Source: Icerya purchasi
Taxonomy: Eukaryota > Arthropoda > Insecta > Hemiptera > Monophlebidae
Length of the DNA: 64,000 bases
Direction of reading: 5' to 3'
Assembly: GCA_039619475.1 (NCBI GenBank)
Contig: CM077116.1
Location: forward strand, 151,669,088-151,733,087
Within the stretch, counting starts at the first letter, position 1. The number at the start of each line of letters is the position of its first letter. A program made the position numbers and the translations under genes. This document shows positions 9,266-20,541 of this stretch, in pieces. The notes below the pieces were generated by a model, which had not been told where the DNA came from, did not search any database, and saw only the letters and a list, made by a program, of their open reading frames with translations.

Positions 9266-10336
9266 TAAAATATAAATGTGAATGTCGCAAATGAGGGAAG
9301 TATATATAAAAAATTGTAATGCTTAAAAGAGTACAGCGGTCGTATAAATTTTTTGGAATTATTGAGAACGAAAAAATCGTCCGGGCCTAAAGAAAGAAAA
9401 ATGAAATTCCATTATTGTTGCCAGTATCTGAAAACTTTTAATTACAATACGGTGTATTTTAAATATCTGTTTCAATCATTTCAGTCACGTTTAGTATACG
9501 GGGTTATTATTTAAATTAAAGTAAATATTTCCTTCAAATCTTTGCTTGTTGCTTGCATCGTACTTATCTGAACAACGACGTTACTGCCCAACAGGAAACC
9601 GAATGAAAATATTAATGGTTTCCGCCATCGACACATATCTATTTTTTTAAAAGACATGTTTATGTCTAACCATTATGTAAGTACAACGTAGATATTACAT
9701 GGAAATACTAATGCAGGTACCATTACTGATTTGAAATCAAAAATCCAGGATTTTTTTAAAAATAACTATAGCATTCAAATTTGTTTTTAATTACTCTTTG
9801 CAAAGATTTAAATATTCTATCGCATAGGGCTATGTGTTCACGTGCAGTTACATCATTTCGAGATAGTATATTTCAATCAATTTTGAATTAAACCTTCAAA
9901 CTTCGATCAACTCCTTTTGTGGTGCCCTTTTTGCTCTGGTTTGTCCACATTTCATCTTTAGTTCCGCCTGATACCGGTCGTAAATTTGTTACAGTTATTT
10001 GCCGGTTGCGCTCGGATCATTAATAGGTTACAAATAGCGACCATAACGCAGTGGACGGGGTTTCCTCCGCAGGGTGGGGGGATGAACTATAAGCGGAGAA
10101 AATCTGCCCCCCCCAGACAATGAACATTACCGTTTTGAACTATAAGAGCACATAAATATTAACTATCAATATTTTTATCGATATCTACAATTCTGCTCTT
10201 TATACTCGTATGGTGGAGAATATCGATATTTTTCCTCCCCCCATCTACTTCTTTCCTTCCCCATCTACCTGCTAATTTACTATTAATACTATTATACATA
10301 GATTCGTTATATTACCGGTTATATTTATTATGTACG
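9266..10336. other. Intergenic or intronic sequence, no gene seen
   Basis: Sequence just 3' of the Helitron. I see no exon or recognisable element. A short GC-rich stretch with G6 and C8 runs lies at about 10055-10120. The rest is AT-rich and degenerate. Confidence 0.45.
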
Positions 10337-10976
10337 GTTAATTTTTACATCGGATAATGAAAGCTTTTTTTCCATTCGCGATAAATGGAAATCTACCTGA
10401 ATAGAAATATCCTTTCTTATTTGATTAATCGTGTCTTCCAATTGACACCATTATATCTCTAAATTATTTTCGCGCACATTATTAACCGTATTTTTAATTG
10501 TTGTGTGATCTCACTGTAACGATTCTAAATTCTTCATTAATACGGACAACTTATTTGTACACTCTTCATCTATTTTCTTCTCCAACTTATAGATTGAGCC
10601 GCTTTGCTCATTAACAAGGGAGCTCATAACACTTTAATACTTTATCATTAACATCTTTGATAGCGGTGCTGCTCCAGGTGTAATGTGTATTTTCCAATGT
10701 TGTTTGATTTGTAATATCTTCGATGTTATTGAATCGTTTACCATGCGCTGTAATGTCTTCCGATAAATTAGTCAATTTCGTATATATCGTCTCAAATTTC
10801 TTGAATCGACGATCGAATTCGTTTTCGGTCAATACCCTTCCATTGATGAATACTTTTCCTTGCGACAATCGGATCAAATAGAATTTCTTGAACATCTGCT
10901 TTACGTTTTCACTCCTCCATCTCAAATTTTCTTTTACTACATTAGCGCTTTCTTTTAGCCACAGATTTCGGAGCCA
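10337..10976 (-). pseudogene. Decayed coiled-coil ORF, unidentified
   Basis: A minus-strand coding relic. It begins MAPKSVAKRKR-stop at 10976. The main open frame continues at 10925-10611 (about 104 residues with RFKKFETIYTKLTNLSED and ITAHGKRFNNIEDI). Further helical, Lys/Glu/Asn-rich text follows down to about 10337 (KLEKKIDEECTNKLSVLMK, QLEDTINQIRKDISIQVD) with in-frame stops. The heptad-like spacing suggests coiled coil. A LINE ORF1 or another transposon structural protein is possible; no family motif is visible and I assign no function. Confidence 0.4.
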
Positions 10977-11294
10977 TAATTAACACAAGGTCAGAGTTTC
11001 GGTCAAAACCTTGCGCACAAATTTTCCGAATGACCCTCAGCCATAAAACGTATCCATATTAAAACTGCAAATACATTTGTGTCAATGCATTACGTTGAAA
11101 TTTCTAATTTTTCTTTTTTATAACGCTCTTTATCCATACTAAAAAACTTAAATTTATGAAACTATAATTCAAGGAGGCATCAGAATTGTTTGTTATTTGT
11201 GATCATGATTATGTTATTGATATTGTTCTAGGGTGATAATGATCAGTTAAATTTTAACAATAATAATCATATATATTTACATAAACTGTTGCAG

Positions 11295-11375
11295 GTTTCG
11301 GTTCTAAAACTGGAGGTATAACTGCTGGAGTTCAAGGTTTAATGGATAAAACAAAAGATTTGACGGGAAAAATAG
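11295..11375 (+). CDS. Probable internal exon of an unidentified gene
   Basis: 81-nt exon with good borders: TTGCAG before it and GTATAC after it. It enters and leaves in phase 1 and is open throughout. It encodes GFGSKTGGITAGVQGLMDK followed by TKDLTGKI. The peptide is polar and glycine-rich and looks like real coding sequence, but I do not recognise it. A phase-compatible exon lies at 21667 on the same strand, so both may belong to one gene whose body is upstream of the window. Nothing here shows transcription; a chance match to splice consensus is possible. Confidence 0.5.
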
Positions 11376-11924
11376 GTATACATGAAAATTAACGATAGCC
11401 TAATAATTGCTATCTACGTTTTTTATTCGAATATATAGTTTTCTATGTATAAAAGGAAATAAATTTTACATCAATAATGTAGGTTGTTTTTTGAAATGAA
11501 TAAGCAGAATGAACGCAACAGTTCAGTTAATTAATTTGACCGTGACATCATGCACGAGGCGATTTCTAACTACGACCAAACTATAAGAATTAAGCATGGA
11601 AAAAAGAAAGTGGAGTAGCCGGAGATAGTGAACGAAGTGATGACTTTAAAAGAGATAGATAGAAGACAGTGGTTGCTGAAAAATAAAAGAGATGGATTCA
11701 TACATTCGTATGTTATAGTTGTCAATACTTTTATTTTTTAATATTTACTTTAGCGGTTAGGAGTTTAACCAATTTCTTAAGGAAACAGCTATTAATAATT
11801 AATGCGCGGATATCATCAATAAAATAGAAATTTAGCATTAGACGTAACAGAGAAAATATATTAAATGTACGTCCTTTTTTGTTCTTTTACTCCTAGGGCT
11901 TTTAGTGATTGTTGGTTGGTTGTT
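11376..11924. other. Putative intron, no gene seen
   Basis: AT-rich sequence between the 11295 exon and the 3' end of LINE copy G. No exon or element identified. Confidence 0.4.
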
Positions 11925-12648
11925 TTTTTTTTTGTATATAAATAGCTCGCAACGAAGACATTATTCCACGAAATGGAAAGAAAGAGAAAATACGGTTTTA
12001 TTTTTAAAAGTTGAAGGATAATAGATAATTGAAGGAAATAAGAGAGTATAAGAAGCACTATCATGAGTAGGGATACCGAGTTTTACAAGTTTTAGTTAGA
12101 ATAGAAGTATTATTGTTCAGAAAATGCCAAACACTTAAATAAAATGTGATGAGCATCACATGGAACGTGTGCAGAAGGGGATGAAGAGGACAAAATGAAG
12201 TAGATGCAAATGAAAACTGAGAAAATAATGCAGAAAGGAGACTATGATCAAAACAAAGGCGGCAAATAGTTGAGATTGTAGAGCGTTTAAGAAAGAGGAA
12301 ATCTATGGGCGAGGAGGAAGAGATAGCTAAATAAAGAGGAAAGCAGACCTAGAAAATGAAGAAGAGTAGTAGTTGAACCATTATTTTAGAATGAATAGCT
12401 GAGGAAAGAAGAACAATATTATCAGCTGAAGATTTGCATAAAAGTCTCTGCAAATGGAAGAACAGGCTAAGAAATTCGTTATTTCATTGTGTCCTCAATG
12501 CCTAAATGGCCAGGAATCCACAAAAGATCGATCGAGTGAAGAAGGAACACATCATGGATGAGATAGCGTATGAGAAGTATTATATAATTGGAAGAGGAAG
12601 TAGGAAGAGGATATGTGATAGCTTGCGGAACACTTTTAGAATCCAAGA

Positions 12649-12903
12649 TTATGAGCACTTTATGGAAACCCAGTGACGAGGAAACAGAGAGAACAGCGCG
12701 TAAGATTCCGTATAGAAAATTGAGCCAAAGGTGGGAAGTTCAAAAGATTCAGAATAATTCAAAGTAGAACAGAAAAAGACAGAACCAATTCCATTTGGGT
12801 TTAGTAACATAGTAGGAAAGGGGCAGTTTAAAGTATTAAAAAATTGAATTCCGGAAATATGTTGAGAAATAAATGTATAATGTATCGGTAAAGAAAAAGA
12901 CAT
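12649..12903 (-). pseudogene. Copy G RNase H fragment
   Basis: Open stretch of 84 codons within the decayed ORF2 of copy G. The segment NGIGSVFFCSTLNYSESF aligns with the RNase H of copies C and F (GAGGSFILPDYNFSES), and FGSIFYTESYALF corresponds to the CSIFTAE block holding the catalytic Glu. The first catalytic Asp block and the later SDS and HAG blocks fall outside this frame. It is a fragment with no predicted activity. Confidence 0.6.
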
Positions 12904-13702
12904 TTACTAGGATAAAGGTAACTGGAAAATCTAAAAGAAAAATAAGGAAGCTAATTTCAAAATAAGGGATGAAATTAGAATTTTATTAGAAATAAATCGC
13001 AATTTATGAAGGATAGAAGAGTAAAAAGAAACAAGTGAAGAAGAACAAATAGATAGGTGTTTAATCATAAAGCGGTAACCCAAGTAAGATTCACGAATAA
13101 AGAGAAAAGGAATAAGGGATTCAAAAAAAATAGTCGGAACTGAAATATCAGGACATCAAGGCAGAGGCAAAGAAACATATTTTGAATGCGATTTAATTTT
13201 GAAAGAAGGGACTTAGAAGATGAAGCAACAGTAATCTAGAATAGAGCGGATAAAGGATTTATAAAACATGAGTAGGGTATAGGGATCGCCTCCCCAGTTA
13301 ATATGAGAGAGGTCTTTTAACAGACTGATTTTTTCGAGAGAGTGATTAATGTGGTTGTAAAATGATTCCTAAATAACAAAAAAGGGTTTACAAGGGGAAT
13401 CAAGGGGAATTAGAACATTATTTAAGGTACGACTAATAAGAAAAGGATCAGAAAGATGAAGAATAAAGACAACAGACGAGGATTTAGGGGAAAAAATAAA
13501 AAGATGAATATCAGAAAGAACATTTTCTAGTAGCATTAGAGAGCTCTAAAGATGGGAGTTAGCTAACATCATGTTGCAATCTGAGGAGTAGATGAGCATA
13601 TCGTCAGCAAAGAAAAAAGTAAGTATAGCTAAGACGAAGAAAAGCGATTTTGATAAAGTAAATATTAAAGAGTTTAGGTTCTATGGCAGAAATCTTAGAA
13701 TC

Positions 13703-13987
13703 TTAAGGCAACTCTCGAAAGATTAACTTTGTAACAGAGCGGAAAGGAAAGGAAATAATTACAGTTTTGCATTGAAAGAGAGGATTAATGAGAGAAGCAA
13801 AATGGGACGGGGATGTTCTTAACGAGAGCATTATAGCAAAGTGAAAGTTGTCAAAGATAATTAAAATGTCAATGAAAGCAGAAATTAAGAATTTTTTTAT
13901 TAATAAATGGCATAAGTATGCTGATACGGTCACCGCGTCCAGGAAGAAAAACGAATATATTGTTAGATAAAAAATTGTTGTACTCAA
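13703..13987 (-). pseudogene. Copy G reverse transcriptase fragment
   Basis: 94 open codons covering RT motif A and the following fingers/palm segment: FLISAFIDILIIFDNFHFAI matches the FIDVASAYESVHL block of copy A, and INPLFQCKTVIISFP matches INLFQCRTLLLS. The frame then breaks before motif B; the FADD box is at 13583-13615 in another frame. Confidence 0.65.
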
Positions 13988-15900
13988 GCCACCAAACGAA
14001 ACATTGCTTGATTACATTTTCGAAAAGCTTCACGAAGCTAGAAAATTAGGGTGAAATAAAGAAGAATAAGATTTTGAGAGAGAAACAATAATAAAAGGGT
14101 TCCAGGACGGAGGAGTACAACCGGGATCAAAAAAGGAGTTGAAAATATTTAAAAGTATCTGGGGAGAGAAATCAGAAATATTTTTAAAAACAGAAAAAGT
14201 GATATCCCAACCAAGCCCGAATAATTGATTAAAGATAAATAGAATTCTGGTAAAGGAAAATAAGAGTTAAGAAAACGTGAAGAATTAAGAGGAGACGAGA
14301 ACGGACAGGATTTCTGAGAACTAAAAACATAGCTGGGAGCTAAAGAATTGATAAATGAGATTAGTTTTTCAAGTAGAAAATTATGATGGGAAGGTCATTG
14401 AGAGAGAGAGAGAGAGAAAGAGACAATTTAAAGGCCCTCGTCATTTTTTATGCATGAAAGTTAGAGCAGATTGCGAAAAAGAGGAGCAGAAGCTTTTCCA
14501 TGAGTTTTCCATCGCTATTTTAAGAAAAAATCTGGCTTTAGTATTATCGGTTTCTATCAGTCAGAGAATTGGTAAGAAAAGAACAGGAGTGTAATGTTAG
14601 ATACATGAACATATTTAAATTAAAGGTCATCCCATAATGAAGAAGACGTTCTAAATTTTTTCTGGTGTGTTGAACGAATAGGAGGATAGAAACGATTTAA
14701 AGCAGGGGAGATTGATTTAACAAAGAAACTGTATCGAGAAGTCAATGGGAGAGCGAAAGATGGTCCAGTCTACTTTAGAGAGGATCCATTTGAGAGCGTG
14801 AAGAGGTGTATGAGAAGCACAAGAAGAAAAATCGTTAAAAGAAATGGGGATAGGAATACAATCATTCCAAAGTTGCCATTTAGAAATAACCATTACGAGA
14901 AATGAATGACAGATTAATAAAACCGAAAGATAAAGGACTTTTAACGCAAATAGACAAACTATAATTAAAAAGGATTAAGTAATTTCGTAAGGTAAAATAT
15001 TGTTAGGAGGGATGTAAAGTGAGATAAAGTTAAACGGTTTGGAGAGGTATTGTTTATTAAGATGTGGCCAAAATTTGAATTAATCGGATTAGATGGAGTA
15101 GGAGGATTGATGTTGTGAGTAGTTAAAAAATGGATATCATTTCTGATTAAAATCTAAGGCTGTGGTAAGTCCACTGTAATTTTTTAAACTGACAAGTCAT
15201 GATGCAGAGAAAAACGAGAAATATAAAAAATAAGGGAATGAATAAAAGAAGACGAACGTGAGCTAGCAGGGCAATAGGAGAATAATGGAAAATCCAAAAA
15301 AACGAAATTATGAATAAGAAATCTGAATATAATGTAGCCACCTGCACAGTCCAAAGTCCAACTTGAATAAACTAACCTATAAAGGAGGCAAGCAACACAA
15401 AGAGAAAGTGCTGAGAGAAAAAGTAAAAACTTTTATGGAATCAACGCTGGTACTAAATTCTGTTGATAGTCATATACAAATAATACATATAGCCACTTTC
15501 AAAAATCTACAAAGTTTCCCACAGTCTAATAACATTTCTTGAACTCATCAACTTATACTCTATGATTTAAGCACCTCTTCTAATTGTAGTACACGGCACA
15601 TAAATCAACAAAGTAAACAAAGTAGGTAAGAATCCTTATAGATAAAAATAGAAGACAGGAAAATACGAAGAAAAGAGCGAATAAAAATATTGAGGGCAAT
15701 AGGAATCCAAAATATATAAACGAAAAAGAAATATTGAGACGAAGGAGAGAAAATAAATAAGAAATAATAGAATAATACATATTTATTAAGCGTAGACAAT
15801 AGACTAGGAATTGAGTCGTTTTTGTAAGGTAAAAACAGAACTACCAACAGTCGGAAACAATATTCATTGACTTAAACGAAAATGAAATTTCAAGCAGAAT

Positions 15901-16288
15901 TTTCAAATAACCAGAAAGTACTGTCTAGAGGTCTTTATATATTTTTTTATTTTTATTATTTTTATTAATTTTACAACCGGCATTATTGGTTAAAATGGAA
16001 TAATATTTATTAAAAGATTTTTGTGATTTTGATTGAGAATGATGTTTTCGAGAATACACAAAGAGGAGGAACTGCTGGAATAATTCTGTTATATTATAAG
16101 AGTTCTGTAAAGTGGGGAATTGTTAGTGTTAGAAATGTCAGCAAAAGTGAAAGTCGAGGAAACCAATTTCGTCGGGCTGATATTTCGGCCACTTTGATTT
16201 GTCTTTTATTAGCTGAAAAATGTATTTAGTCTGATTTCATTTATCTAACGGTTCTAGTGTCAACAGCTGAGTCTCTACTACTAACCAC
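15901..16288. other. AT-rich spacer between LINE copies
   Basis: No gene or element identified. A short open frame at 16023-16229 on the + strand has no recognisable features. The T12/A12 junction at about 16289-16312 marks the 3' end of copy C. Confidence 0.4.
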
Positions 16289-16375
16289 TTTTTTTTTTTT
16301 AAAAAAAAAAAAGGATCAAATTGGGCTTGTCAACCTAGGATGTTCACCCAGAAACAATTAGAGGATCAAATATCG

Positions 16376-17322
16376 TTAATAGGAAAGTAACAATGGGATG
16401 GATAATAAGTGTAAAAGGAAAAGACAGGATATAACGGATTCAAAAAGGAGCAGGAAGCCCAAGCCTGAGTAAATGGGAATACACAGCCGAACGTTCCACC
16501 GAAAGAGATAAACACTTAATAAACACGTGATCAGCGTCACAAACAACCGTATCATTTGAATGGAGAGAACAACATGGGGGAGAGGCTGACGAGAAGCGAA
16601 AGTAGGGGGAAGGAAACAAAGAATGATTAAAACGCAAATGCATAATGGTGACAACAACAAAACGAGGAAGTGAAGGAAACAGAAGAAACCGAGGATTGGA
16701 GGGAAAGCTAGGTTGGACAGACAAATATAAGGAGTGACTATTAGAAATGGAAGAAGTGTATACATTCGACCAAAAACTGAGATGGAAACTTTTACATCAT
16801 GGCAAGAGATTAGAAGATGGGATTTTTTTGAAGAAGAAGGAAGAAGAAGTAACAACCCGAGCCAAAGAATCAACCGTCTCATTACCAAAGATGTCAGAAT
16901 AGCCAGGAACCCACAACAAGTCAATGTGGATCCCACGGAGAGAAGAAAGAGTACGAATGAGAGAACGTATACGAAGAATAATAAAATCACGGGAATGAAC
17001 AGGAAGAGGAAAGGAGATGGCCTGAAGAGCACCTATGAAGTCGGAAATTATCAGAAATCGGGAAGACAAAACAATTAGAGAAGATAAAAATAATGAAACG
17101 TAAAATAGCTATCAGCTCGGCCGTAAATATTGAACAGAAAGAAGGAAGACAAACAGATTCCGAGAAGTTATAATCTGGAAGAATAAAAGAACCACCAGCA
17201 CCATCAGGCCCTTTAGAACCGTCAGTGAAACTGTTTACATGAGAAGGAAAGAGAGAATTGACAGTACCGTGGAATTCCTGTTTAATTACTGCTGGAGGGA
17301 GAGATTTTGCAAGTGCAAGCAA
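16376..17322 (-). pseudogene. Copy C RNase H and C-terminal finger
   Basis: Three overlapping frames together spell an RNase H and the C terminus. The first block VNSFTDGSKGPDGAGGSFIL supplies the first Asp, CSIFTAELIAIL the Glu, and FLIISDFIGALQAI the second Asp. IDLLWVPGYSDIFGNETVDS supplies the end of the domain, but with Tyr-Ser in place of the usual His-Ala, so a catalytic His is lost. Then comes the C-terminal region with CDADHVFIKC. Frameshifts separate the blocks. The neighbouring copy F carries the same region in the opposite orientation. Confidence 0.75.
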
Positions 17323-17359
17323 AATAAATACTCTGGGGGGATGGCAGAGATCACTGAAG

Positions 17360-17760
17360 CAAGGCCGTGTCCACGGGGGGAGGGTTAACCTCCCCCATTA
17401 GAACTAAAATAGTTGTTATAAATATTCAAAGATCTGAAAAAAATCGAAAATTTAAAATGAATATTGATGATTTTTTTAGGGTATTCTTTACATTAAAAAG
17501 AAAGAAAAAATTTTCTCCATATTTTTAGGTACTTCATTAATGTTTTATGCAAAATTTTTTATTACGAGTATAATCAATAATGTAATGTAATAATTTATTA
17601 ATGTTTATACGGTAATTCATTTATGCAAATTATTAATTTATAAATCAAAATGATGGAAATTATTAATAGTGTGAATATTAGTGAAAAATGTATTATTGTT
17701 TATAAAATAAATATGCGAAGAAAATTTTCACCCCCCCCCAACATTCTGAACATGGCCCTG
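17360..17760. mobile_element. 401-bp hAT-like MITE inside LINE copy C
   Basis: Ends are imperfect inverted repeats (CAAGGCCGTGTCCACGGGGG at the left; CAGGGCCATGTTCAGAATGT read from the right), each leading into a G/C run. Flanks are an 8-bp duplication with one mismatch (CACTGAAG at 17352-17359, CACTGCAG at 17761-17768). The interior is AT-rich with no coding capacity. The duplication length and CAGGG ends fit a non-autonomous hAT. Copy D, which lacks the insert, shows the uninterrupted LINE sequence at about 28690-28740. Confidence 0.85.
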
Positions 17761-18268
17761 CACTGCAGTTAAAGGAGAAATTGGAGAGACTATTAAAATA
17801 ACTTGGGTAGGATCCAAAATGAACTAAGATGGAGTGAAATAATAGATAAGATAGGAATTTTCCTAGAAACAAACTAATTCTGGGAAATTGAAAGGTACGA
17901 GAAAATGAGAATGAAAAACGTTTAGCAAGGAAGCGATAGCTTAAATAAGATCTACAAATAGACAGGAGTGGTGCATTCAATTCAACAAGCATTGTCGGAA
18001 TAGGAGAGGATTTAAAAGCACCAAGACTGAGTCGAAGGCAAGAATTTTGGATCACATCCGGTTTAGAGAGTCGGGACTCGGAGGCGCAGGCATAAATGAA
18101 AGAACTACAGTCAAACTTGACGCGAATGAGGGACTTATATAGAGAAATAAGAATGTAAGAGTCACCACCCCATTTATTTGGCGACAGAGCTTTCAGGAAG
18201 TTTAACTTTTTAATAGAAGTGGAGGAAAGAATTTTTTCCAAGAGTAGGTTCTGAAGGTGGAACGACAA
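17693..18268 (-). pseudogene. Copy C RT thumb/connection region
   Basis: About 190 open codons: KKLNFLKALSPNKWGGDSYI, SLIRVKFDCSSFIYACASES, QNSCLRLSLGAFKSSPIP, SYLSYRFLAKRFS. These match residues 240-345 of copy A ORF2 (post-catalytic thumb). Its 5' end is the internal-deletion junction with the endonuclease-RT linker; its 3' end runs into the MITE, so the last 20 or so residues are not LINE sequence. Confidence 0.8.
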
Positions 18269-18543
18269 TGGTCAAATGCGGCGTTACACTCTTCATTCCG
18301 CCAAAGACTACGATGAGTGGATGCAAGAGAACGGTGAGGAGGAGAAGATAGAGAAAGAGCAGATTTGATAGAATGGGAAAAGAAATTATAGAGAGATAAG
18401 GGCCACAATTAGGCTGCGGATCAGGGAGTGACGAATCAACAGAGGAACGGAATAGAGTCTAATTAGTTTTGCTGAGATTTTATCGAGAAGAATGGAGGGG
18501 CTCCTGAGGTAATTCGATCAAGAAAGACTATCAGGAGTTATTA

Positions 18544-19201
18544 TTATAGGAACATGGTCACGACCGAAAAAACTCGAAAGTGTTTCCCAGGCAAAAGTAA
18601 GACCAATGGGAGGAGGAGAAAAAGTTCAATCAAAAGAGCTGGAGATAGAAGAATTCCTAAAATAGATCGGGGAAAGGTCATTAAAGAGTACCAAATTATC
18701 AGAAAGGATAATATTTTCAAGGATGGAACCATTGTTATTGTAGGATGTGCAGCCCCACTGAGGAGAATGAGCATTTCAATCCCCACCAATAAAAAACGGT
18801 TGCAGGAAAGAATTTAAAAATGTAGAAAGAGGGAAGTGACGAAGATCGTAAGTAGGAGGAACATAAATCGAAACAATGTTAATAGGACAATAGAAGCAGA
18901 ATGGATGGAGATGTGAACGATGTTAGGTATATTAGGACTAGAAGGAAGGTTGAGAGAAATCTCGTGAGAGTGAAATGGAATGCCATTTCTAACGAGGATC
19001 ACAGAACCAGCATAGCCATCATCGCGATCACCTCTGATTACTTTGAAGCCTCTGATATTAAAATCCATTCCTGACCGAAGCCACGTGTCATAGATGAGAG
19101 CAACATTGATATTATCAAGATCCAATAAACCCTCCAAAGAAATTTTTATTGGTTCTGAGACCACGACAGTTCCATTGTAGTAGATTAAACACAGCCGGCA
19201 T
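18544..19201 (-). pseudogene. Copy C apurinic-type endonuclease (frameshifted)
   Basis: Start of ORF2: MPAVFNLLQWNCRGLRTNKN, then after a frame change LLDLDNINVALIYDTWLRSG (ETW motif altered to DTW) and RGDRDDGYAGSVILVRNG. A later frame carries the GGDWNAHSPQWGC and FGRDHVPI blocks of the catalytic centre. The family is the APE-type endonuclease that nicks target DNA for target-primed reverse transcription. At least two frameshifts make it non-functional. Confidence 0.8.
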
Positions 19202-19494
19202 TATGAAGCTAAAGAAGTATTAGAAGTAAAAGAGGTAAAAAGAATGAAAATGGGAACAATAGGAAGGCACAGCAGAGGATACGAGTGAAAAGTATTTATA
19301 ATAAAATAACTAAGGTAAGGAGATAGAAGGAAGGAAGTGAGTCAGGGCAACTAAAGTATAGAGGAATACAGAGAGTAATAGAAAGAGAGATATTAAAGCA
19401 CATTTGTGAGCAGAGATGAAGGAGTTATACAGATATTTTGGGAAAACAGGAAAGAGGTATGAAATCATCCAAATAAATACAATAATGTCAGTTA

Positions 19495-20541
19495 AAATAT
19501 GTTTACTGTTCCTACGCTCTCTAAGTTTCTTCCGCAGGTCCTAATCAGACAGGAATTCCACAGTTTTATCAATTCTGAATTTCCTTCGCATGCAACCGTG
19601 TTTACAGATGGTTCGAAGAAGCCGGATGGCATCTGTGCCTCTTTTATCCTCCCAGATTTTGGCTTTTCAGAATCTTTTCGCTTGCCTCCTTTCTGTTCCA
19701 TATTCACAACCAAATTGATAGCTATCTTACGTTCCATTATTTTCATTTCCTCCAATCACATTTTCTCTAAATTCTTGATTATATCGGACTCAATGACCGC
19801 CCTTCAGGTCGTTTGTTCTCCTCTTCCTGATCATTCCTGTGATTTTATTATACTCCGCATATGCTCTCTTATCCACGTTTTTTCTTCCCTTCATTCCATT
19901 AAAATTGATTTGCTGTGAGTTCCTAGCCATTCGGGCATCTGCGGTAATGAAGCGGCGGACTCCTTGGCTCGGGTTGTTGCCTCTTCTCACTTCTTCTTTA
20001 AAAAGGTCCCATCGTCCAAATCTCCTTTCGCTGTACAGAGGTTTTCATCTTAGATTTTGGTCGGATATGTACGTTTCTTCTTTTTCTAACAATTGTTCTT
20101 TCTATCTGTCTGTCCAACCTAGTCTTCCTGTCAATCCGTGGTTCTCTTTGCTTCTTTCACTTCGTCGTTCTGTTGTTGTCTCCGTTATTCGCTTGCGCTT
20201 TAACCATTCTCTGTTGCCTTTCTCCCGTTTTCGTTTTTCGTTGGTTGCCACTCCATAATGTCCTCTCCACTCAAACGAAGAGCATGTTTGCGATGTGGAC
20301 CATGTGTTCTTTGAGTGTTCATCTCTTTCTGCTGAGTGCTCTGCTTTCTACTTCCGTTTGCTGAGACTTGGACTTCCTACTCCATATCGCGCTTCTTATG
20401 TCCTATCTTTTTCCTCCCCACAGATTGTTCCTATTATTTGTTCCTTTCTCCTAATCGTATTAAGATATAATTGATTCCGTCCTATTCTAATTGTTTCTGG
20501 GTAAAGGTCCCCGGTTGCAGGCCCAAAAAAAAATAAATAAA
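19495..20541 (+). mobile_element. I-like LINE copy F, 3' part, opposite to copy C
   Basis: Plus-strand 5'-truncated copy holding RNase H (19499-19918; FTDGSKKPDGICASFILPDF, CSIFTTKLIAIL with the catalytic Glu changed to Lys, FLIISDSMTALQV), then after a stop and frame change VPSHSGICGNEAADSLARVV, the C-terminal finger region (about 20270-20340) and the 3' block AATTGTTTCTGGGTAAAGG followed by GGCCC and an A-rich tail at 20522-20541. It starts within a few bases of the 5' limit of copy C, so the two lie head to head. Confidence 0.85.

Larger units (their letters stand above)
11925..15900 (-). mobile_element. Old I-like LINE copy G, near full length in ORF2
   Basis: Heavily decayed minus-strand copy. 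Blocks appear in the right order: ORF2 start with KKLQWTYHSLRF (endonuclease N terminus, about 15180), endonuclease and linker to about 14100, RT with FFADDMLIYSS (13583-13615), thumb with YLGYRFMIKH (about 13070), RNase H with a readable fragment at 12903-12649, the C-terminal finger region near 12110, and poly-T (the tail) at 11925-11936. Unlike copies C, D and E it retains the RT catalytic box. Stops and frameshifts run throughout. The part from 15200 to 15900 is pyrimidine-rich on the minus strand, like the ORF1-ORF2 spacer of other copies; its 5' limit is uncertain. Confidence 0.7.
16289..19490 (-). mobile_element. I-like LINE copy C, RT core deleted, MITE inside
   Basis: Minus-strand copy. 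The 3' end carries the shared block (AATTGTTTCTGGGTGAA) and a homopolymer junction at 16289-16312. ORF2 starts at the ATG at 19201 (MPAVFNLLQWNCRGLR), and pyrimidine-rich ORF1-spacer sequence reaches about 19490. The endonuclease at 19201-18544 is followed by the linker to RT (about 18420-18260) and then directly by the thumb region (RT FADD box absent), RNase H and C-terminal finger. So the copy has an internal deletion at about 18250. A 401-bp MITE is inserted at 17360-17760. Several frameshifts are present. Confidence 0.85.

Noticed and set aside
16734..17078. Open frame of 114 codons on the + strand
   Set aside because: Antisense to the RNase H of LINE copy C; Arg/Lys-rich only because the sense strand is pyrimidine-rich.
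18554..18817. Open frame of 87 codons on the + strand
   Set aside because: Antisense to the endonuclease region of LINE copy C.
19492..19755. Open frame of 87 codons on the minus strand
   Set aside because: Antisense to the RNase H of LINE copy F, which has the recognisable sense motifs.
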